NCBI GenBank assembly: GCA_963745595.1
Contig: CAVUYB010000004.1
Location: 62,001 to 126,000 of the forward strand
DNA: 64,000 nucleotides
Reading direction: 5' to 3'
Source of the DNA: DASZUK01 sp963745595
GTDB taxonomy: Bacteria; Actinomycetota; Acidimicrobiia; Acidimicrobiales; RAAP-2
Position 1 is the stretch's first letter, and each line of letters begins with the position of its first letter. The notes under the pieces are model-generated. The model searched no databases. It was not told where the DNA came from and saw nothing but the letters and a program-made list of their open reading frames with translations. Below, one piece after another: positions 24,648 to 33,949 of this stretch. A program made the translations under genes and the position numbers.

Positions 24648-24798
24648 CCCGACTTGTGCTCACCATACCGGTCGGACGGGGAAGGTGGGGCACGCTCATG
24701 TACGCACGTCGACCGGCCTGTCCGTACTAAGGTAAGGGGCTCTGTGGCCACGGCTCCGTCACGGGGATGGGGGCGGAGCCGAAGGAGAAAGGCAACGA

Positions 24799-25035
24799 AT
24801 GAAGGTCTGGATCGACCAGGATCTCTGCACCGGCGACGGTCTCTGCGAGGAGATCGCCCCTGCAGTCTTCACCCTGCTCGACGACGGGCTCGCCTATGTG
24901 AAGGAAGGCGACGCCGTCAAGGACGAGCCGGGGGGGTCGGCGGGCATGGCGCTGGTGCCGGAGGATCTCGAGGACGCGGTCGTCGAGGCCTCCGAGGAGT
25001 GCCCCGGCGAGTGCATCTTCATCGAGCGCGGCTAG
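24799..25035 (+). CDS. Small ferredoxin, probably [3Fe-4S]
   Basis: A 78-residue electron carrier. The cluster motif is C10-T-G-D13-G-L-C16 with a distal C68-P. Aspartate in place of the second cysteine is typical of [3Fe-4S] ferredoxins that serve cytochrome P450s and similar enzymes. An additional cysteine follows at 72 (ECPGECIF). A good Shine-Dalgarno (AAGGAGA) precedes the ATG at 24799. It is divergent from arc, and its last 17 bp overlap the end of the convergent HNH gene. Confidence 0.9.
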   Translation: MKVWIDQDLCTGDGLCEEIAPAVFTLLDDGLAYVKEGDAVKDEPGGSAGMALVPEDLEDAVVEASEECPGECIFIERG

Positions 25036-26182
25036 ACGGCGTAACCCACCGTCGCGTCCCATCGGGACCGCGGACCAGCCGGAACCCGAACGCCGTTTTC
25101 AACCGGTGATGGTGGGTGCAGAGCAATTGCAGATTATCGAGCTGCGTCGGACCGCCCCGGGAGAGCTCCCAGTCGTGGTCGATCTCGAGGTACCTCGTGT
25201 TCGGGCAGCCCGGGACGGCACAGCCGCCGTCGCGCTCCCGTAGGGCCGCCCGCAGCGGCTCTCGAATCGTTCGCTTGCGGGACGTGACCGTCCTGACGTC
25301 GGTGCCGTCGGTGACGACGAGGCGGAACGCCGAGTCGCCGAGGACGTCGCGGGCGACACCGACCGGCACGGAGCCGACGCCGGGGATCTCGCAGACCTCG
25401 TCGCCGTCGACCTCGCCCCGGCGCAGCGCAGCGGCGTCGACGCGCAGCTCGACGTGGGCCTTCGGCCGCGCCGCCGCGTCACCGCAGACGACGTGGACGA
25501 GGGCGTCGGCCAGGTAGGCCGGCGCCGGCTCCCGCCGTCCGGCGGCGTGGGCCTCTTTGCCCACCCGGTTGGCCTCGGCCTCGAGAACGGCCTTGACCCG
25601 GGCGCCGTCGATCCTCGGCAGCCAGGCTTCGAGCCGTAGCCCGCCCTCGTCGGGCGCCCACACCCGCACGTAGCGCCGCCGGTGGGCCCGAGCCTCCTTG
25701 GCCGCCTCCGTCGCTTCCCCCAGCGCCCGCCGACGGATCCGTCGGGCGTCGTCGACGAGCTCGCGGAACGACTGTCTCGTCGCCGATCCGATCAGCTGCG
25801 CCTGGGACGCCGGGTCGAGCGCCCCGGCCCCGGCGACGACCTTGGCCTGGGCCAGCGACAGCCGGCCGTCCGAGAACGCCTGGTCGACGAGCGGTGCCCC
25901 GGCCAGCTGCTCGGCCACGTCGAGCACACCCTGCGCCGCGCCGGTCGACTCCCCGGTCTTGGCGGCCAACCAGTTCGCCGCGCTCGTGTAGCCGTCGTAG
26001 GCCTTCGTCTCGGCCACCCGCCGGGCGTAGCGGGTGCACGTGGCCGCGCCGAGGCGCTCGATCTCGACGCCGACGGCGACGACGGCTGCCGCGTCGGCGC
26101 CCGACAGCGCGGTCGGGGCGAACCCGGCCAGCTCCGCCCGGAGCCGGTCCACGTGCTCCCGGATGACGACGAGCGATCCCAC
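25019..26182 (-). CDS. DUF222/HNH endonuclease domain protein (13E12 type)
   Basis: A 387-residue protein with an alpha-helical DUF222 region (about 1-290) and a C-terminal HNH nuclease motif: CAVPGCPNTRYLEIDHDWEL, then LDNLQLLCTHHHRLK. This is the family spread through actinobacterial genomes (13E12 repeats of mycobacteria), with unknown biological function. It is often multicopy and may have a mobile ancestry, but no inverted repeats or target duplications are visible here. The start GTG or ATG near 26182 gives the usual length. Confidence 0.85.
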   Translation of the reverse strand: MGSLVVIREHVDRLRAELAGFAPTALSGADAAAVVAVGVEIERLGAATCTRYARRVAETKAYDGYTSAANWLAAKTGESTGAAQGVLDVAEQLAGAPLVDQAFSDGRLSLAQAKVVAGAGALDPASQAQLIGSATRQSFRELVDDARRIRRRALGEATEAAKEARAHRRRYVRVWAPDEGGLRLEAWLPRIDGARVKAVLEAEANRVGKEAHAAGRREPAPAYLADALVHVVCGDAAARPKAHVELRVDAAALRRGEVDGDEVCEIPGVGSVPVGVARDVLGDSAFRLVVTDGTDVRTVTSRKRTIREPLRAALRERDGGCAVPGCPNTRYLEIDHDWELSRGGPTQLDNLQLLCTHHHRLKTAFGFRLVRGPDGTRRWVTPSSRAR

Positions 26183-26282
26183 GACGCCATCGTCGCGGAC
26201 GGGTGTGACGTCGGGCGGGGTCGAAAGGTGTCGGCGGGCGACGACTGAAAGTGAGCCGCGCCGTCGGGCGGACCGCCCGGCC

Positions 26283-27155
26283 TCAGTCGGTTCCCGTCGC
26301 CGGATCGTCCGTTCCTGTCGCCGGCTCGTCGGCCGCCGGCTCCGCCACCACTGCCTGGTCGTCGGTCCGTCCGACGTCGACCGGGGCGTTCCCGGCGAGC
26401 CGTCGGGCCGTCGTCAGGAAGCCGGTGTGGGCGACCATCCGGTGGTCGGGGCGGACGGACCGGGCTTCGACGTGCCAGGTCCGGTGGAGCACCTCGACGG
26501 TCTCGGCGAGACCGAAGCCGGCCGCGTCGAGCGCGCCGCGGAGCTGCGCGGTCTGGTTGATGGTCGGCAGGTACGCGAAGAGGATGCCGCCGGGGCGCAG
26601 CGCGGTCGCGGCGTGCGGCAGGACGCGCCACGGCTCGGGCATATCGAGCAGTATCCGGTCGACATCGCGCTCGTCGATGCCTTCGGTGACGTCGCGGATC
26701 TCGACGCGGTAGTCCGCGTCGGGGCCGACGAGCGCGGCGACGTTGGCGCGGGCCCGGGCAGCGAAGTCGTCACGCAACTCGTAGCCGACGACGGACGCGC
26801 CGGCCCGCAGCACGGCCATCGACAGGGCGCCGGACCCGACGCCGGCTTCGAGGATGCGCTGGCCGGGGGCGATGTCGGCGGCGATCAGGATGGCGCCGAG
26901 GTCCTTCGGATAGATGACCTGCGCCCCGCGCGGCATCTTGAGGATGACGTCGGACAGCGTCGGGCGCAGGACGAGGAACGAGCGGCCGGTCGTCCCGAAG
27001 ACGGTCGACCCCTCGTCGAGGCCGATGATGTCGTCGTGGGCGACGATCCCGGCGTGCGTGTGGAACATCGCCCCCGCGACGAGAGTGATGAGGTAGCGGC
27101 GGTCCTTGGCGTCGATCAGGAGGACCCGCTCGCCAGAGGCGACGGTCGGTGCCAT
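26283..27155 (-). CDS. trmI: tRNA (adenine-58-N1)-methyltransferase TrmI
   Basis: A 290-residue SAM-dependent enzyme making m1A58 in the tRNA T-loop. The N-terminal beta-barrel part (residues 1-70, GERVLLIDAKDRRYLITL) is followed by a Rossmann domain with SAM motif ILEAGVGSGALSMAVL and the catalytic-site DRILLDMPEPW. The tail is a short repeat of ATGTD/VGRTDD. Next to the proteasome/ARC genes this is the usual actinobacterial neighbourhood. The start is the ATG at 27155, five bases from the preceding small gene. Confidence 0.92.
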   Translation of the reverse strand: MAPTVASGERVLLIDAKDRRYLITLVAGAMFHTHAGIVAHDDIIGLDEGSTVFGTTGRSFLVLRPTLSDVILKMPRGAQVIYPKDLGAILIAADIAPGQRILEAGVGSGALSMAVLRAGASVVGYELRDDFAARARANVAALVGPDADYRVEIRDVTEGIDERDVDRILLDMPEPWRVLPHAATALRPGGILFAYLPTINQTAQLRGALDAAGFGLAETVEVLHRTWHVEARSVRPDHRMVAHTGFLTTARRLAGNAPVDVGRTDDQAVVAEPAADEPATGTDDPATGTD

Positions 27156-27160
27156 GTGGG

Positions 27161-27382
27161 TCAGGTGCCGGAAGGGTCGCCCCGGCGGCTCGCCGGCGCC
27201 GACAGGCTGACCACGAACCGCTCCCCCGGCTTGATCGGCACCGAGAGGATCGGCGCGTCGCGGGCCCGTCGGGCCCGCCGGAGGGCGAACGCGGAGAGCG
27301 CGATGACGAACCACGCCCAATGCTCGCCGTCCATGCCGTGCCGGAACCCGGACCGGGCGAGGCGGCGGAGGAGTCTGTCCAC
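27161..27382 (-). CDS. Small Arg-rich protein upstream of trmI
   Basis: A 73-residue product from a GTG start. It has one hydrophobic stretch (EHWAWFVIALSAFAL) followed by RRARRARD and a short beta-like segment (ILSVPIKPGERFVVSLS). No family is recognised. The frame keeps the local GC3 bias and sits tightly between two minus-strand genes, 5 bp before trmI, which supports it as a real co-transcribed gene. Confidence 0.55.
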   Translation of the reverse strand: MDRLLRRLARSGFRHGMDGEHWAWFVIALSAFALRRARRARDAPILSVPIKPGERFVVSLSAPASRRGDPSGT

Positions 27383-27400
27383 CGGCTAGATCCCCACCGG

Positions 27401-27619
27401 CTAGATCCGGCGGAGCTCGATGACGGCCGACCGGCCGCGACCACGGCGGCGTCCGGCAAGGTACGCCAACGTGAGGACCGCGAGCGCGACCGCGCCAGCG
27501 ACGACCGCGGCCTGCGGGACGGCGGCCTTGGCCGTCGCCTCGCCCTCGCCGGACAGCCGCGTGAACGCGGCCTGCAGGTCGTCGCGGGTGATCCGGTGCC
27601 CGTTCGTCGCTACTGCCAT
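27401..27619 (-). CDS. Small single-TM membrane protein
   Basis: A 72-residue protein with a soluble N-terminal helix (RITRDDLQAAFTRLSGEGEA), one membrane helix (AAVVAGAVALAVLTLAYLAG) and a basic cytoplasmic anchor (RRRGRGR). Its ATG start shares a base with the TGA of the preceding holin-like gene (TGATG), so it is translationally coupled to it. Function unknown; such pairs are common in actinobacteria and are probably envelope-related. Confidence 0.7.
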   Translation of the reverse strand: MAVATNGHRITRDDLQAAFTRLSGEGEATAKAAVPQAAVVAGAVALAVLTLAYLAGRRRGRGRSAVIELRRI

Positions 27620-28014
27620 CAGCTCGCGCTCCCCTCGTTGTCGGGCCTCGTCTCCGGGAGGCGCCGGGCGGCCGGGCCCTTGGCCACCCGCCACGCCGCC
27701 AGGCCGATGACGAGCAGCGCGGCGACCGCGACGATGACGTACGGCAGCCACGTCAGGTTGCCCGCGAACGTCGTCCCCGTCTCGGACTGCAGGAGCCGGA
27801 GGAGCCCGACGAGCAGCAGGACGAGCCCGACGCAGAGCGCCAGTGAGCCGGCGATGCCGAAGGCCAGGAAGCGGCCGACGCCCTTGAGCGGCCCGATCGT
27901 CTCCTGCTTGACGTAGTCGATGACGAGCTGGATGGCGTCGCCGCCGGCCTGCCGGACGCGGTCGGCCGGGCCTTCGGGGCCGTCGTCGGTCCCGGCCCGG
28001 TTGAACAGTTGCAT
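27619..28014 (-). CDS. Holin-like (Actinobacterial holin-X / phage_holin_3_6) membrane protein
   Basis: A 131-residue protein with an amphipathic N-terminal helix (DAIQLVIDYVKQETIGPLKG) and two membrane helices (about 48-72 and 88-110). This layout matches the chromosomal holin-X family. Despite the name it is widespread on actinobacterial chromosomes outside prophages, and no phage genes are near. It is divergent from tkt and about 100 bp from it. Confidence 0.75.
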   Translation of the reverse strand: MQLFNRAGTDDGPEGPADRVRQAGGDAIQLVIDYVKQETIGPLKGVGRFLAFGIAGSLALCVGLVLLLVGLLRLLQSETGTTFAGNLTWLPYVIVAVAALLVIGLAAWRVAKGPAARRLPETRPDNEGSAS

Positions 28015-28113
28015 CGGGTCATCCTTCCTCCCGGGGCGCCCGGCCGCAAGCAATGGCCGGCCGGGGCCGCGATGTCGCATAAGGGACCCGGCGAAATGGG
28101 TAGGGTGAAGCGC

Positions 28114-30144
28114 ATGTCCGGCACGGCCCCCCTGCCCGCCGACGACGACGCGGCCGGTGCCGGCGATGCCGGCCTCGAACAGCTCGCGATCAACGTCGTC
28201 CGCGGCCTCGCGATGGACGCACCGCGGGCGGCGAACTCGGGCCACAGCGGCACGGCGATGGCGCTGGCGCCGCTGGCGTACGTCCTGTGGACGCGGGTCA
28301 TGCGCCACGACCCGGCGGACCCGGCGTGGCCGGACCGTGACCGGTTCGTGCTGTCGAACGGCCATGCGTCGATCCTCCTCTACTCGATGCTCTACCTCAC
28401 CGGCTACGGCCTGACGCTCGACGACCTGAAGGCGTTCCGGCAGTGGGGCAGCAAGACGCCCGGCCACCCGGAGCACCGGCACACCGCCGGCGTCGAGGTG
28501 ACGACCGGCCCGCTCGGCCAGGGGTTCGCCAACGGCGTCGGCATGGGCGTCGCGGAGCGCTTCCTGCGGGCCAAGTTCGGCCCGGACGTCGTCGACCACC
28601 ACACGTTCGTCATCGCCGGCGACGGCTGCTTGGAGGAGGGGATCTCGCACGAGGCCGCGTCGCTGGCCGGCCACCTCCAGCTCGGCCGGCTCGTCTACGT
28701 CTACGACGACAACCACATCACGATCGACGGGCCGACGGAGCTGTCGTACACCGACCGGGTCCCGGAACGGTTCGACGGCTACGGCTGGGACGTCGACGTC
28801 GTCGGCGAGATCGCCAACGACACGACGGCTCTCGAAGCCGCGGTCCGCCGGGCGATGGCCGTCGAGGACAAGCCGTCGCTGATCGTCCTGCGCAGCCACA
28901 TCGGCTGGCCGTCGCCGAACCTGACGGACACGGCGAAGGCCCACGGCGACCCGTTCCCGCCGGACGAGATCCGGGCGACGAAGGAGCTGCTCGGGCTGCC
29001 GCCGGACGAGACGTTCTGGGTGCCGGACGCGGTGCTCGACCACTACCGGACGTGCGGGCCGCGTGGCCGGGCGGAGCGGGCGGACTGGCAGGCCCGCTTC
29101 GACGCGTGGGCCGGCGACCGGGCGGCCTGGGACGCGGCGTGGGCCGGCCGTGGTCTGCCCGGCTGGGAGGCAAAGCTGCCGACGTTCGAGGCGGGCGACG
29201 AGCTGGCGACGCGCCAGGCGGTCAACGCATGCATCAACGCCACCGCCGACCTGCTGCCCGGTCTCGTCGCCGGCGCGGCCGACCTGACCGGGAACACCGG
29301 CGTCAAGCTCGACGGCGGGGTGCAGCAGTCCGTCGAGCACCCCGGCGGTCGGCAGGTCTACTACGGGATCCGCGAGCACGGCATGGGCGCGGCGATGACC
29401 GGGATGGCCCACCACGGCGGCGTCCTGCCGATCGGCGGCACGTTCTTCGTCTTCAGCGACTACATGCGCGGCGCGGTGCGCCTGGCCGCGCTGTCGCGGG
29501 CCCATGTCATCTACTCGTGGACGCACGACTCCGTCGGCCTCGGCGAGGACGGCCCGACCCACCAGCCGATCGAGCAGCTGGCGGCGCTTCGGGCGATGCC
29601 CGGCCTCCAGGTGATCCGGCCGGCCGACGCCAACGAGACCGCGCAGGCCTGGCGGATGGCCGTGAACAGTGACGAGCCGGCCGCGCTGATCCTGTCCCGG
29701 CAGAAGATCCCCGTCCTGGCCGAGACGGCCGAGCGGGCACCGGACGGCTTCTCCCGGGGCGGGTACGTGCTCGTCGACGAGGGCGACGCCGACCCCCCGG
29801 ACGTCGTCCTGATCGGCACCGGCAGCGAGGTCCACGTCTGTGTCGACGCCGCCGCGGTGCTCGCCGAGCGAGGCGTCCGGGCGAGGGTCGTCTCGCTGCC
29901 GTGCTGGGAGTGGTTCGAGGACCAGGACGACGGGTACCGGGTGGCCGTCCTGCCGCCGGACGTCCCGACGCTGGCGGTCGAGGCTGCGGCGTCGTTCGGC
30001 TGGGACCGGTACGCCGACGACTCGGTCTCGATCGACACGTTCGGCGCGTCCGCGCCCGGCGCGGTCGTCCTGGCCGAGTTCGGGTTCACCGCCGACAACG
30101 TCGCCGACCAGGCCGCCGCCCTCGTGTCGGCCTGGCGGGACTGA
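28114..30144 (+). CDS. tkt: Transketolase
   Basis: A 676-residue TPP enzyme of the non-oxidative pentose phosphate pathway. Key parts are AANSGHSGTAMALAPLAYVLW, the TPP/metal motif GDGCLEEGISHEAASLAGHL with DDN downstream, and the pyrimidine domain (YYGIREHGMGAAMTGMAHHG, SDYMRGAVRLAAL). The C-terminal domain follows. The start ATG at 28114 gives the family N-terminus. It is the first gene of the tkt-tal-gnd-zwf-pgl run on the plus strand. Confidence 0.95.
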   Translation: MSGTAPLPADDDAAGAGDAGLEQLAINVVRGLAMDAPRAANSGHSGTAMALAPLAYVLWTRVMRHDPADPAWPDRDRFVLSNGHASILLYSMLYLTGYGLTLDDLKAFRQWGSKTPGHPEHRHTAGVEVTTGPLGQGFANGVGMGVAERFLRAKFGPDVVDHHTFVIAGDGCLEEGISHEAASLAGHLQLGRLVYVYDDNHITIDGPTELSYTDRVPERFDGYGWDVDVVGEIANDTTALEAAVRRAMAVEDKPSLIVLRSHIGWPSPNLTDTAKAHGDPFPPDEIRATKELLGLPPDETFWVPDAVLDHYRTCGPRGRAERADWQARFDAWAGDRAAWDAAWAGRGLPGWEAKLPTFEAGDELATRQAVNACINATADLLPGLVAGAADLTGNTGVKLDGGVQQSVEHPGGRQVYYGIREHGMGAAMTGMAHHGGVLPIGGTFFVFSDYMRGAVRLAALSRAHVIYSWTHDSVGLGEDGPTHQPIEQLAALRAMPGLQVIRPADANETAQAWRMAVNSDEPAALILSRQKIPVLAETAERAPDGFSRGGYVLVDEGDADPPDVVLIGTGSEVHVCVDAAAVLAERGVRARVVSLPCWEWFEDQDDGYRVAVLPPDVPTLAVEAAASFGWDRYADDSVSIDTFGASAPGAVVLAEFGFTADNVADQAAALVSAWRD

Positions 30145-30195
30145 CCGCCCGCAGGCGCCCGCCGTCGGACTGGACAACGGGACGAGAGGACGACG

Positions 30196-31320
30196 ATGAC
30201 GAAGCTGCACGACCTGTACGAGATCGGCGGGCAGAGCCCGTGGGTCGACAATCTCCAGCGCGACTGGCTGACCGGTGGCCACCTGGCCGAGCTCGTCACG
30301 AAGGGCGTCCGTGGCGCGACGTCGAACCCGACGATCTTCGCCAAGGCGATCGAGGGCCAGGACGACTACGACGAGCAGTTCGCGTCGCTGATCAAGACCG
30401 GGACGGTCGGCGATGCCTACTGGGAGCTCGTAATCCAGGACATCGGCGGCGCGCTCGACGTGTTCCGGCCGCTGTACGACGAGTCGAACGGCGGCGACGG
30501 CTTCGTCTCCCTGGAGGTCTCCCCCGCCCTGGCCCGTGACACCGCGGCGACGCTGGCGTCGGCCCGGTCGCTCCACGAGCGGATCGCCGAGCCGAACCTG
30601 CTCGTCAAGGTGCCGGCGACCGCGGAGGGCGTTCCGGCCATCCGCCAGCTCATCGGCGAGGGCCGGAGCATCAACGTCACGCTGATCTTCGGCCTCGAGC
30701 GCTACGACGCGGTCGTCGAGGCGTACATCGGCGGCCTCGAGGACTATCTCGCGTCCGGTGCCACCGACCTGTCGAACGTGCACAGCGTCGCGTCGTTCTT
30801 CGTCAGCCGGGTCGACACCGAGATCGACCGGCGGCTCGAACAGCTGGCCGGTGGCGGTGACGGTGGCGGTGGCGACCAGGCGATCCTCGCCCTGCGGGGC
30901 CAGGCCGCGGTCGCCCAGGCCCAGGAGGCATACCAGCACTTCGGCCAGGCGTTCTCCGGTCCGCGTTGGGAGGCGTTGGCGGCCAAGGGTGCCCACGTCC
31001 AGCGCCCGCTGTGGGCGTCGACGTCGACGAAGAACCCGGCGTACCCGGACCTGCTGTACGTCGACACGCTGATCGGCCCGGACACGGTCAACACGATGCC
31101 GGCCCAGACGATCGACGCGGTTCTCGACCACGCGACGATCGCCCGGACGATCGACGCCGATCCGGCCGGTGCGGCGTCGCGGCTGGCCCGGCTGGCCGAC
31201 GCCGGCATCGACTTCGCCGACGTCTCGGCGACGCTCGAGGACGAAGGCGTCCACTCGTTCGCCAAGTCCTTCGACGACCTCCTCCAGATCCTCACGGACA
31301 AAGCGAGCTCGCTGTCCTGA
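30196..31320 (+). CDS. tal: Transaldolase
   Basis: A 374-residue class I aldolase transferring dihydroxyacetone units, of the longer actinobacterial type. The Schiff-base lysine is in NLLVKVPATAEG, and GVRGATSNPTIFAKAI and LIFGLERYDAVVEAYIGGLE are conserved. A Gly-rich insertion (AGGGDGGGGDQ) lies about residue 220. It has a good GAGAGGACG Shine-Dalgarno and lies 51 bp after tkt. Confidence 0.94.
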   Translation: MTKLHDLYEIGGQSPWVDNLQRDWLTGGHLAELVTKGVRGATSNPTIFAKAIEGQDDYDEQFASLIKTGTVGDAYWELVIQDIGGALDVFRPLYDESNGGDGFVSLEVSPALARDTAATLASARSLHERIAEPNLLVKVPATAEGVPAIRQLIGEGRSINVTLIFGLERYDAVVEAYIGGLEDYLASGATDLSNVHSVASFFVSRVDTEIDRRLEQLAGGGDGGGGDQAILALRGQAAVAQAQEAYQHFGQAFSGPRWEALAAKGAHVQRPLWASTSTKNPAYPDLLYVDTLIGPDTVNTMPAQTIDAVLDHATIARTIDADPAGAASRLARLADAGIDFADVSATLEDEGVHSFAKSFDDLLQILTDKASSLS

Positions 31321-31447
31321 TCGACTCTGGCCTGACTGACCTTGGGCTGATCGAGGTCGGCCGGAGCGACGCCGGCAACGACGCCCGGCCCGGGCCGTGG
31401 CAGGATCTCCACGAGCGAATCGGTACCAACCAGCAAGGAGCACCGCG

Positions 31448-32401
31448 ATGAAGATCGGGATGGTCGGCCTCGGCAAGATGGGCGCCAACATGACCGAGCG
31501 ACTGCTCGAGGCCGGGCACGAGGTCGTCGCGTTCGACCTGTCCGCGGCGGCCCGGGACGCGGTGGCGGCCAAAGGGGCGGAGCCGGCGACGTCGCTCGAG
31601 GAGCTGGCGGCAAAGCTCTCGGCGCCACGGGCCGTCTGGGTGATGGTCCCGTCGGGAGCGCCGACCGACTCGACGATCGCCGAGCTGGCTGGCCACTTCG
31701 AGTCCGGCGACGTCATCGTCGACGGCGGCAACTCGAACTACAAGGAGGCCGCGCCGACCGCGGCGAAGCTGGCCGAGAAGGGCATCGGCTTCGTCGACGC
31801 GGGGACGTCCGGCGGGGTCTGGGGGCTGACGGAGGGGTACTGCCTGATGGTCGGGGGGACCGACGAAGCGGTGGCGGTCGTCGAGCCGGCTCTCAAGACG
31901 CTGGCGCCGGAAGGGGGCTACTCCCACGTCGGGCCGGTCGGCGCCGGCCACTTCGTCAAGATGGTCCACAACGGCATCGAGTACGGCCTGATGCAGGCCT
32001 ACGCCGAGGGGTTCGAGCTGATGAAGGCGGCCGACGAGTTCTCGCTCGACCTGCACGAGATCGCGTCGATCTGGCGCTACGGCTCGGTCGTCCGCAGCTG
32101 GCTGCTCGAGCTGATCGAGCGGGCCACCCGGCCGGACGCCGGGCTGGAGAAGATCGCGCCGGTCATCGTCGACTCCGGCGAGGGCCGGTGGACGTCGCTC
32201 GAGGCGATCGATCGGGCCGTCCCGGCGCCGGTGATCACGGCCGCGCTCTTCAATCGGTTCACGTCGCGGGACAAGGACTCGTACGGCAACAAGCTCGTCG
32301 CGGCGATGCGGAACCAGTTCGGCGGCCACGCGGTCACGCTCGAGACAGGCGGGCAGGGCATGGAGACCCTGACCCCCGAGAGCTACGGGGACGGGAAGTA
32401 G
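31448..32401 (+). CDS. gnd: 6-phosphogluconate dehydrogenase, decarboxylating, short type
   Basis: Oxidatively decarboxylates 6-phosphogluconate to ribulose 5-phosphate, making NAD(P)H. At 317 residues it is the short GndA/YqeC-type rather than the 470-residue form. It shows the Rossmann start MKIGMVGLGKMGANM, the signature VDGGNSNYKEA and the catalytic lysine in HFVKMVHNGIEYG. The start ATG at 31448 has AAGGAG upstream. The 127-bp gap after tal may hold its own promoter. The stop codon directly abuts zwf. Confidence 0.92.
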   Translation: MKIGMVGLGKMGANMTERLLEAGHEVVAFDLSAAARDAVAAKGAEPATSLEELAAKLSAPRAVWVMVPSGAPTDSTIAELAGHFESGDVIVDGGNSNYKEAAPTAAKLAEKGIGFVDAGTSGGVWGLTEGYCLMVGGTDEAVAVVEPALKTLAPEGGYSHVGPVGAGHFVKMVHNGIEYGLMQAYAEGFELMKAADEFSLDLHEIASIWRYGSVVRSWLLELIERATRPDAGLEKIAPVIVDSGEGRWTSLEAIDRAVPAPVITAALFNRFTSRDKDSYGNKLVAAMRNQFGGHAVTLETGGQGMETLTPESYGDGK

Positions 32402-33949
32402 GTGGCCGGTCCCGCCGCCGACCCTGCCGCCGCTGGCGCCGCGGTGGCCCCGTCGCCGCTGGCGCCGCCGGAGCAGACGCCGCCGCTCGCGCTCGTCATC
32501 TTCGGCGCGTCCGGCGACCTGACGTCGCGCAAGATCCTGCCCGCGCTGGCCAACCTGGCCGACCGGGGCCGGCTCAGCGAGAACTTCACGGTCATCGGCG
32601 TCGCCCGGACGCAGTGGACGGACGAGGAGTTCCGCCAGGCCGCGCTGAAGGACGTCCCGAACGCCGGTGACCGGTGGCGGAAGCTGGTCGAGCGGTTCCG
32701 TTACGTGTCCGGCGAGTACGCGGCGACCGAGACGTTCGACCGGCTGAGGGAGCTGCTGGCCGAGGCCGACCGGGAGTACGGGACGGCCGGGAACCGGATG
32801 TACTACCTGGCGACGATCCCGTCGGTCTTCGCCATGGTGGCCGAGGCGCTGGCCAAGGAGGGCTGCAACGCGCCGGGCGAGGGCGGCGAGTTCGCCCGGC
32901 TCGTCGTCGAGAAGCCGTACGGCCGTGACCTCGACAGCGCGCTCAGCCTCGACCAGTCGGTCCACACCGCGTTCGACGAGGACCAGATCTTCCGGATCGA
33001 CCACTACATGGGCAAGGAGACCGTCCAGAACCTCCTCGCCCTGCGGTTCGCCAATGCCGTCTTCGAGCCGATCTGGAACCGCCGGTACGTCGAGCAGGTC
33101 CAGATCACGGTGGCCGAGAGCCTCGGCGTCGAGCACCGCGGCGGCTTCTACGAGACGGCCGGCGCCCTGCGCGACATCGTCCAGAACCACGTCATGCAGG
33201 TGCTCGCGCTCACGCTCATGGAGCCGCCGACCGGCATGGACGCCCAGCACATCCGGGACGAGAAGGTCAAGCTCCTCAAGGCCATCGACATACCGACGCC
33301 GGACGAGGCCGTCGACAAGTCGGTGCGCGCCCAGTACGTGGCCGGCGTCGTCGACCAGGAGTCGGTCGCGGGCTACCGGGAAGAGCCGACAGTGGCGCCG
33401 GACAGCACGACGGAGACGTACGTCGCCCTCCGCCTGCGGGTCGAGAACTGGCGATGGGCCGGCGTGCCGATCTACGTGCGGACCGGCAAGCGATTGCCGG
33501 CCCGCGTCACCGAGGTGGCCCTCCAGTTCCACAGCGTGCCGTTCCTGGCCTTCGACGGCCTGCTGTCCCGCCAGCTGAAGCCGAACACGCTGGTGCTGCG
33601 GATCCAGCCCGACGAGGGGATCAGCCTCCACTTCGGGGCCAAGGTGCCCGGTGAGGCGTTCCGGGTCCAGTCGGTCGCCATGGACTTCCAGTACGGGAGC
33701 GCCTTCACGAACACCGGCGAGGCCGACGGCTACCCGCGGCTCCTGCACGACGCGATGTGCGGCGACGCGACGCTCTTCATCCGGACCGACGAGGTCGAGC
33801 AGGCGTGGCGGATCGTCGACCCGTACCTGACCGCGTGGTCGGAGCCCGGTGGCGGCCTGCACTTCTACAACGCGGGGACGTGGGGGCCGCACATCGCCGA
33901 CCTGCTGCTCGAGCGGTCCGGCGACTCGTGGCGGGTGCCGGAGCTGTGA
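32402..33949 (+). CDS. zwf: Glucose-6-phosphate 1-dehydrogenase
   Basis: A 515-residue first enzyme of the oxidative pentose phosphate pathway. The coenzyme loop is FGASGDLTSRKI, the active-site peptide RIDHYMGKETVQNLL with the catalytic His, and the second-site region is VRTGKRLP. The first 25 residues are an Ala/Pro-rich extension. The GTG start immediately follows the gnd stop. OpcA, the Zwf-activating protein normally adjacent in actinobacteria, is missing here. Confidence 0.94.
   Translation: MAGPAADPAAAGAAVAPSPLAPPEQTPPLALVIFGASGDLTSRKILPALANLADRGRLSENFTVIGVARTQWTDEEFRQAALKDVPNAGDRWRKLVERFRYVSGEYAATETFDRLRELLAEADREYGTAGNRMYYLATIPSVFAMVAEALAKEGCNAPGEGGEFARLVVEKPYGRDLDSALSLDQSVHTAFDEDQIFRIDHYMGKETVQNLLALRFANAVFEPIWNRRYVEQVQITVAESLGVEHRGGFYETAGALRDIVQNHVMQVLALTLMEPPTGMDAQHIRDEKVKLLKAIDIPTPDEAVDKSVRAQYVAGVVDQESVAGYREEPTVAPDSTTETYVALRLRVENWRWAGVPIYVRTGKRLPARVTEVALQFHSVPFLAFDGLLSRQLKPNTLVLRIQPDEGISLHFGAKVPGEAFRVQSVAMDFQYGSAFTNTGEADGYPRLLHDAMCGDATLFIRTDEVEQAWRIVDPYLTAWSEPGGGLHFYNAGTWGPHIADLLLERSGDSWRVPEL

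Noticed and set aside
25019..26182. Mobile element or homing endonuclease
   Set aside because: It is a DUF222/HNH protein with normal local composition; no terminal repeats, target duplication or intron/intein context can be seen.
27619..28014. Prophage remnant suggested by the holin-like protein
   Set aside because: This family is chromosomal in many actinobacteria, and no lysin, portal, capsid or integrase genes are nearby.
27619..31731. Very long open frames antisense to tkt/tal and other genes (for example opposite 13581-17042 and 43497-47060)
   Set aside because: They are Arg/Gly/Asp-rich mirror frames of high-GC genes, with conserved proteins on the opposite strand.
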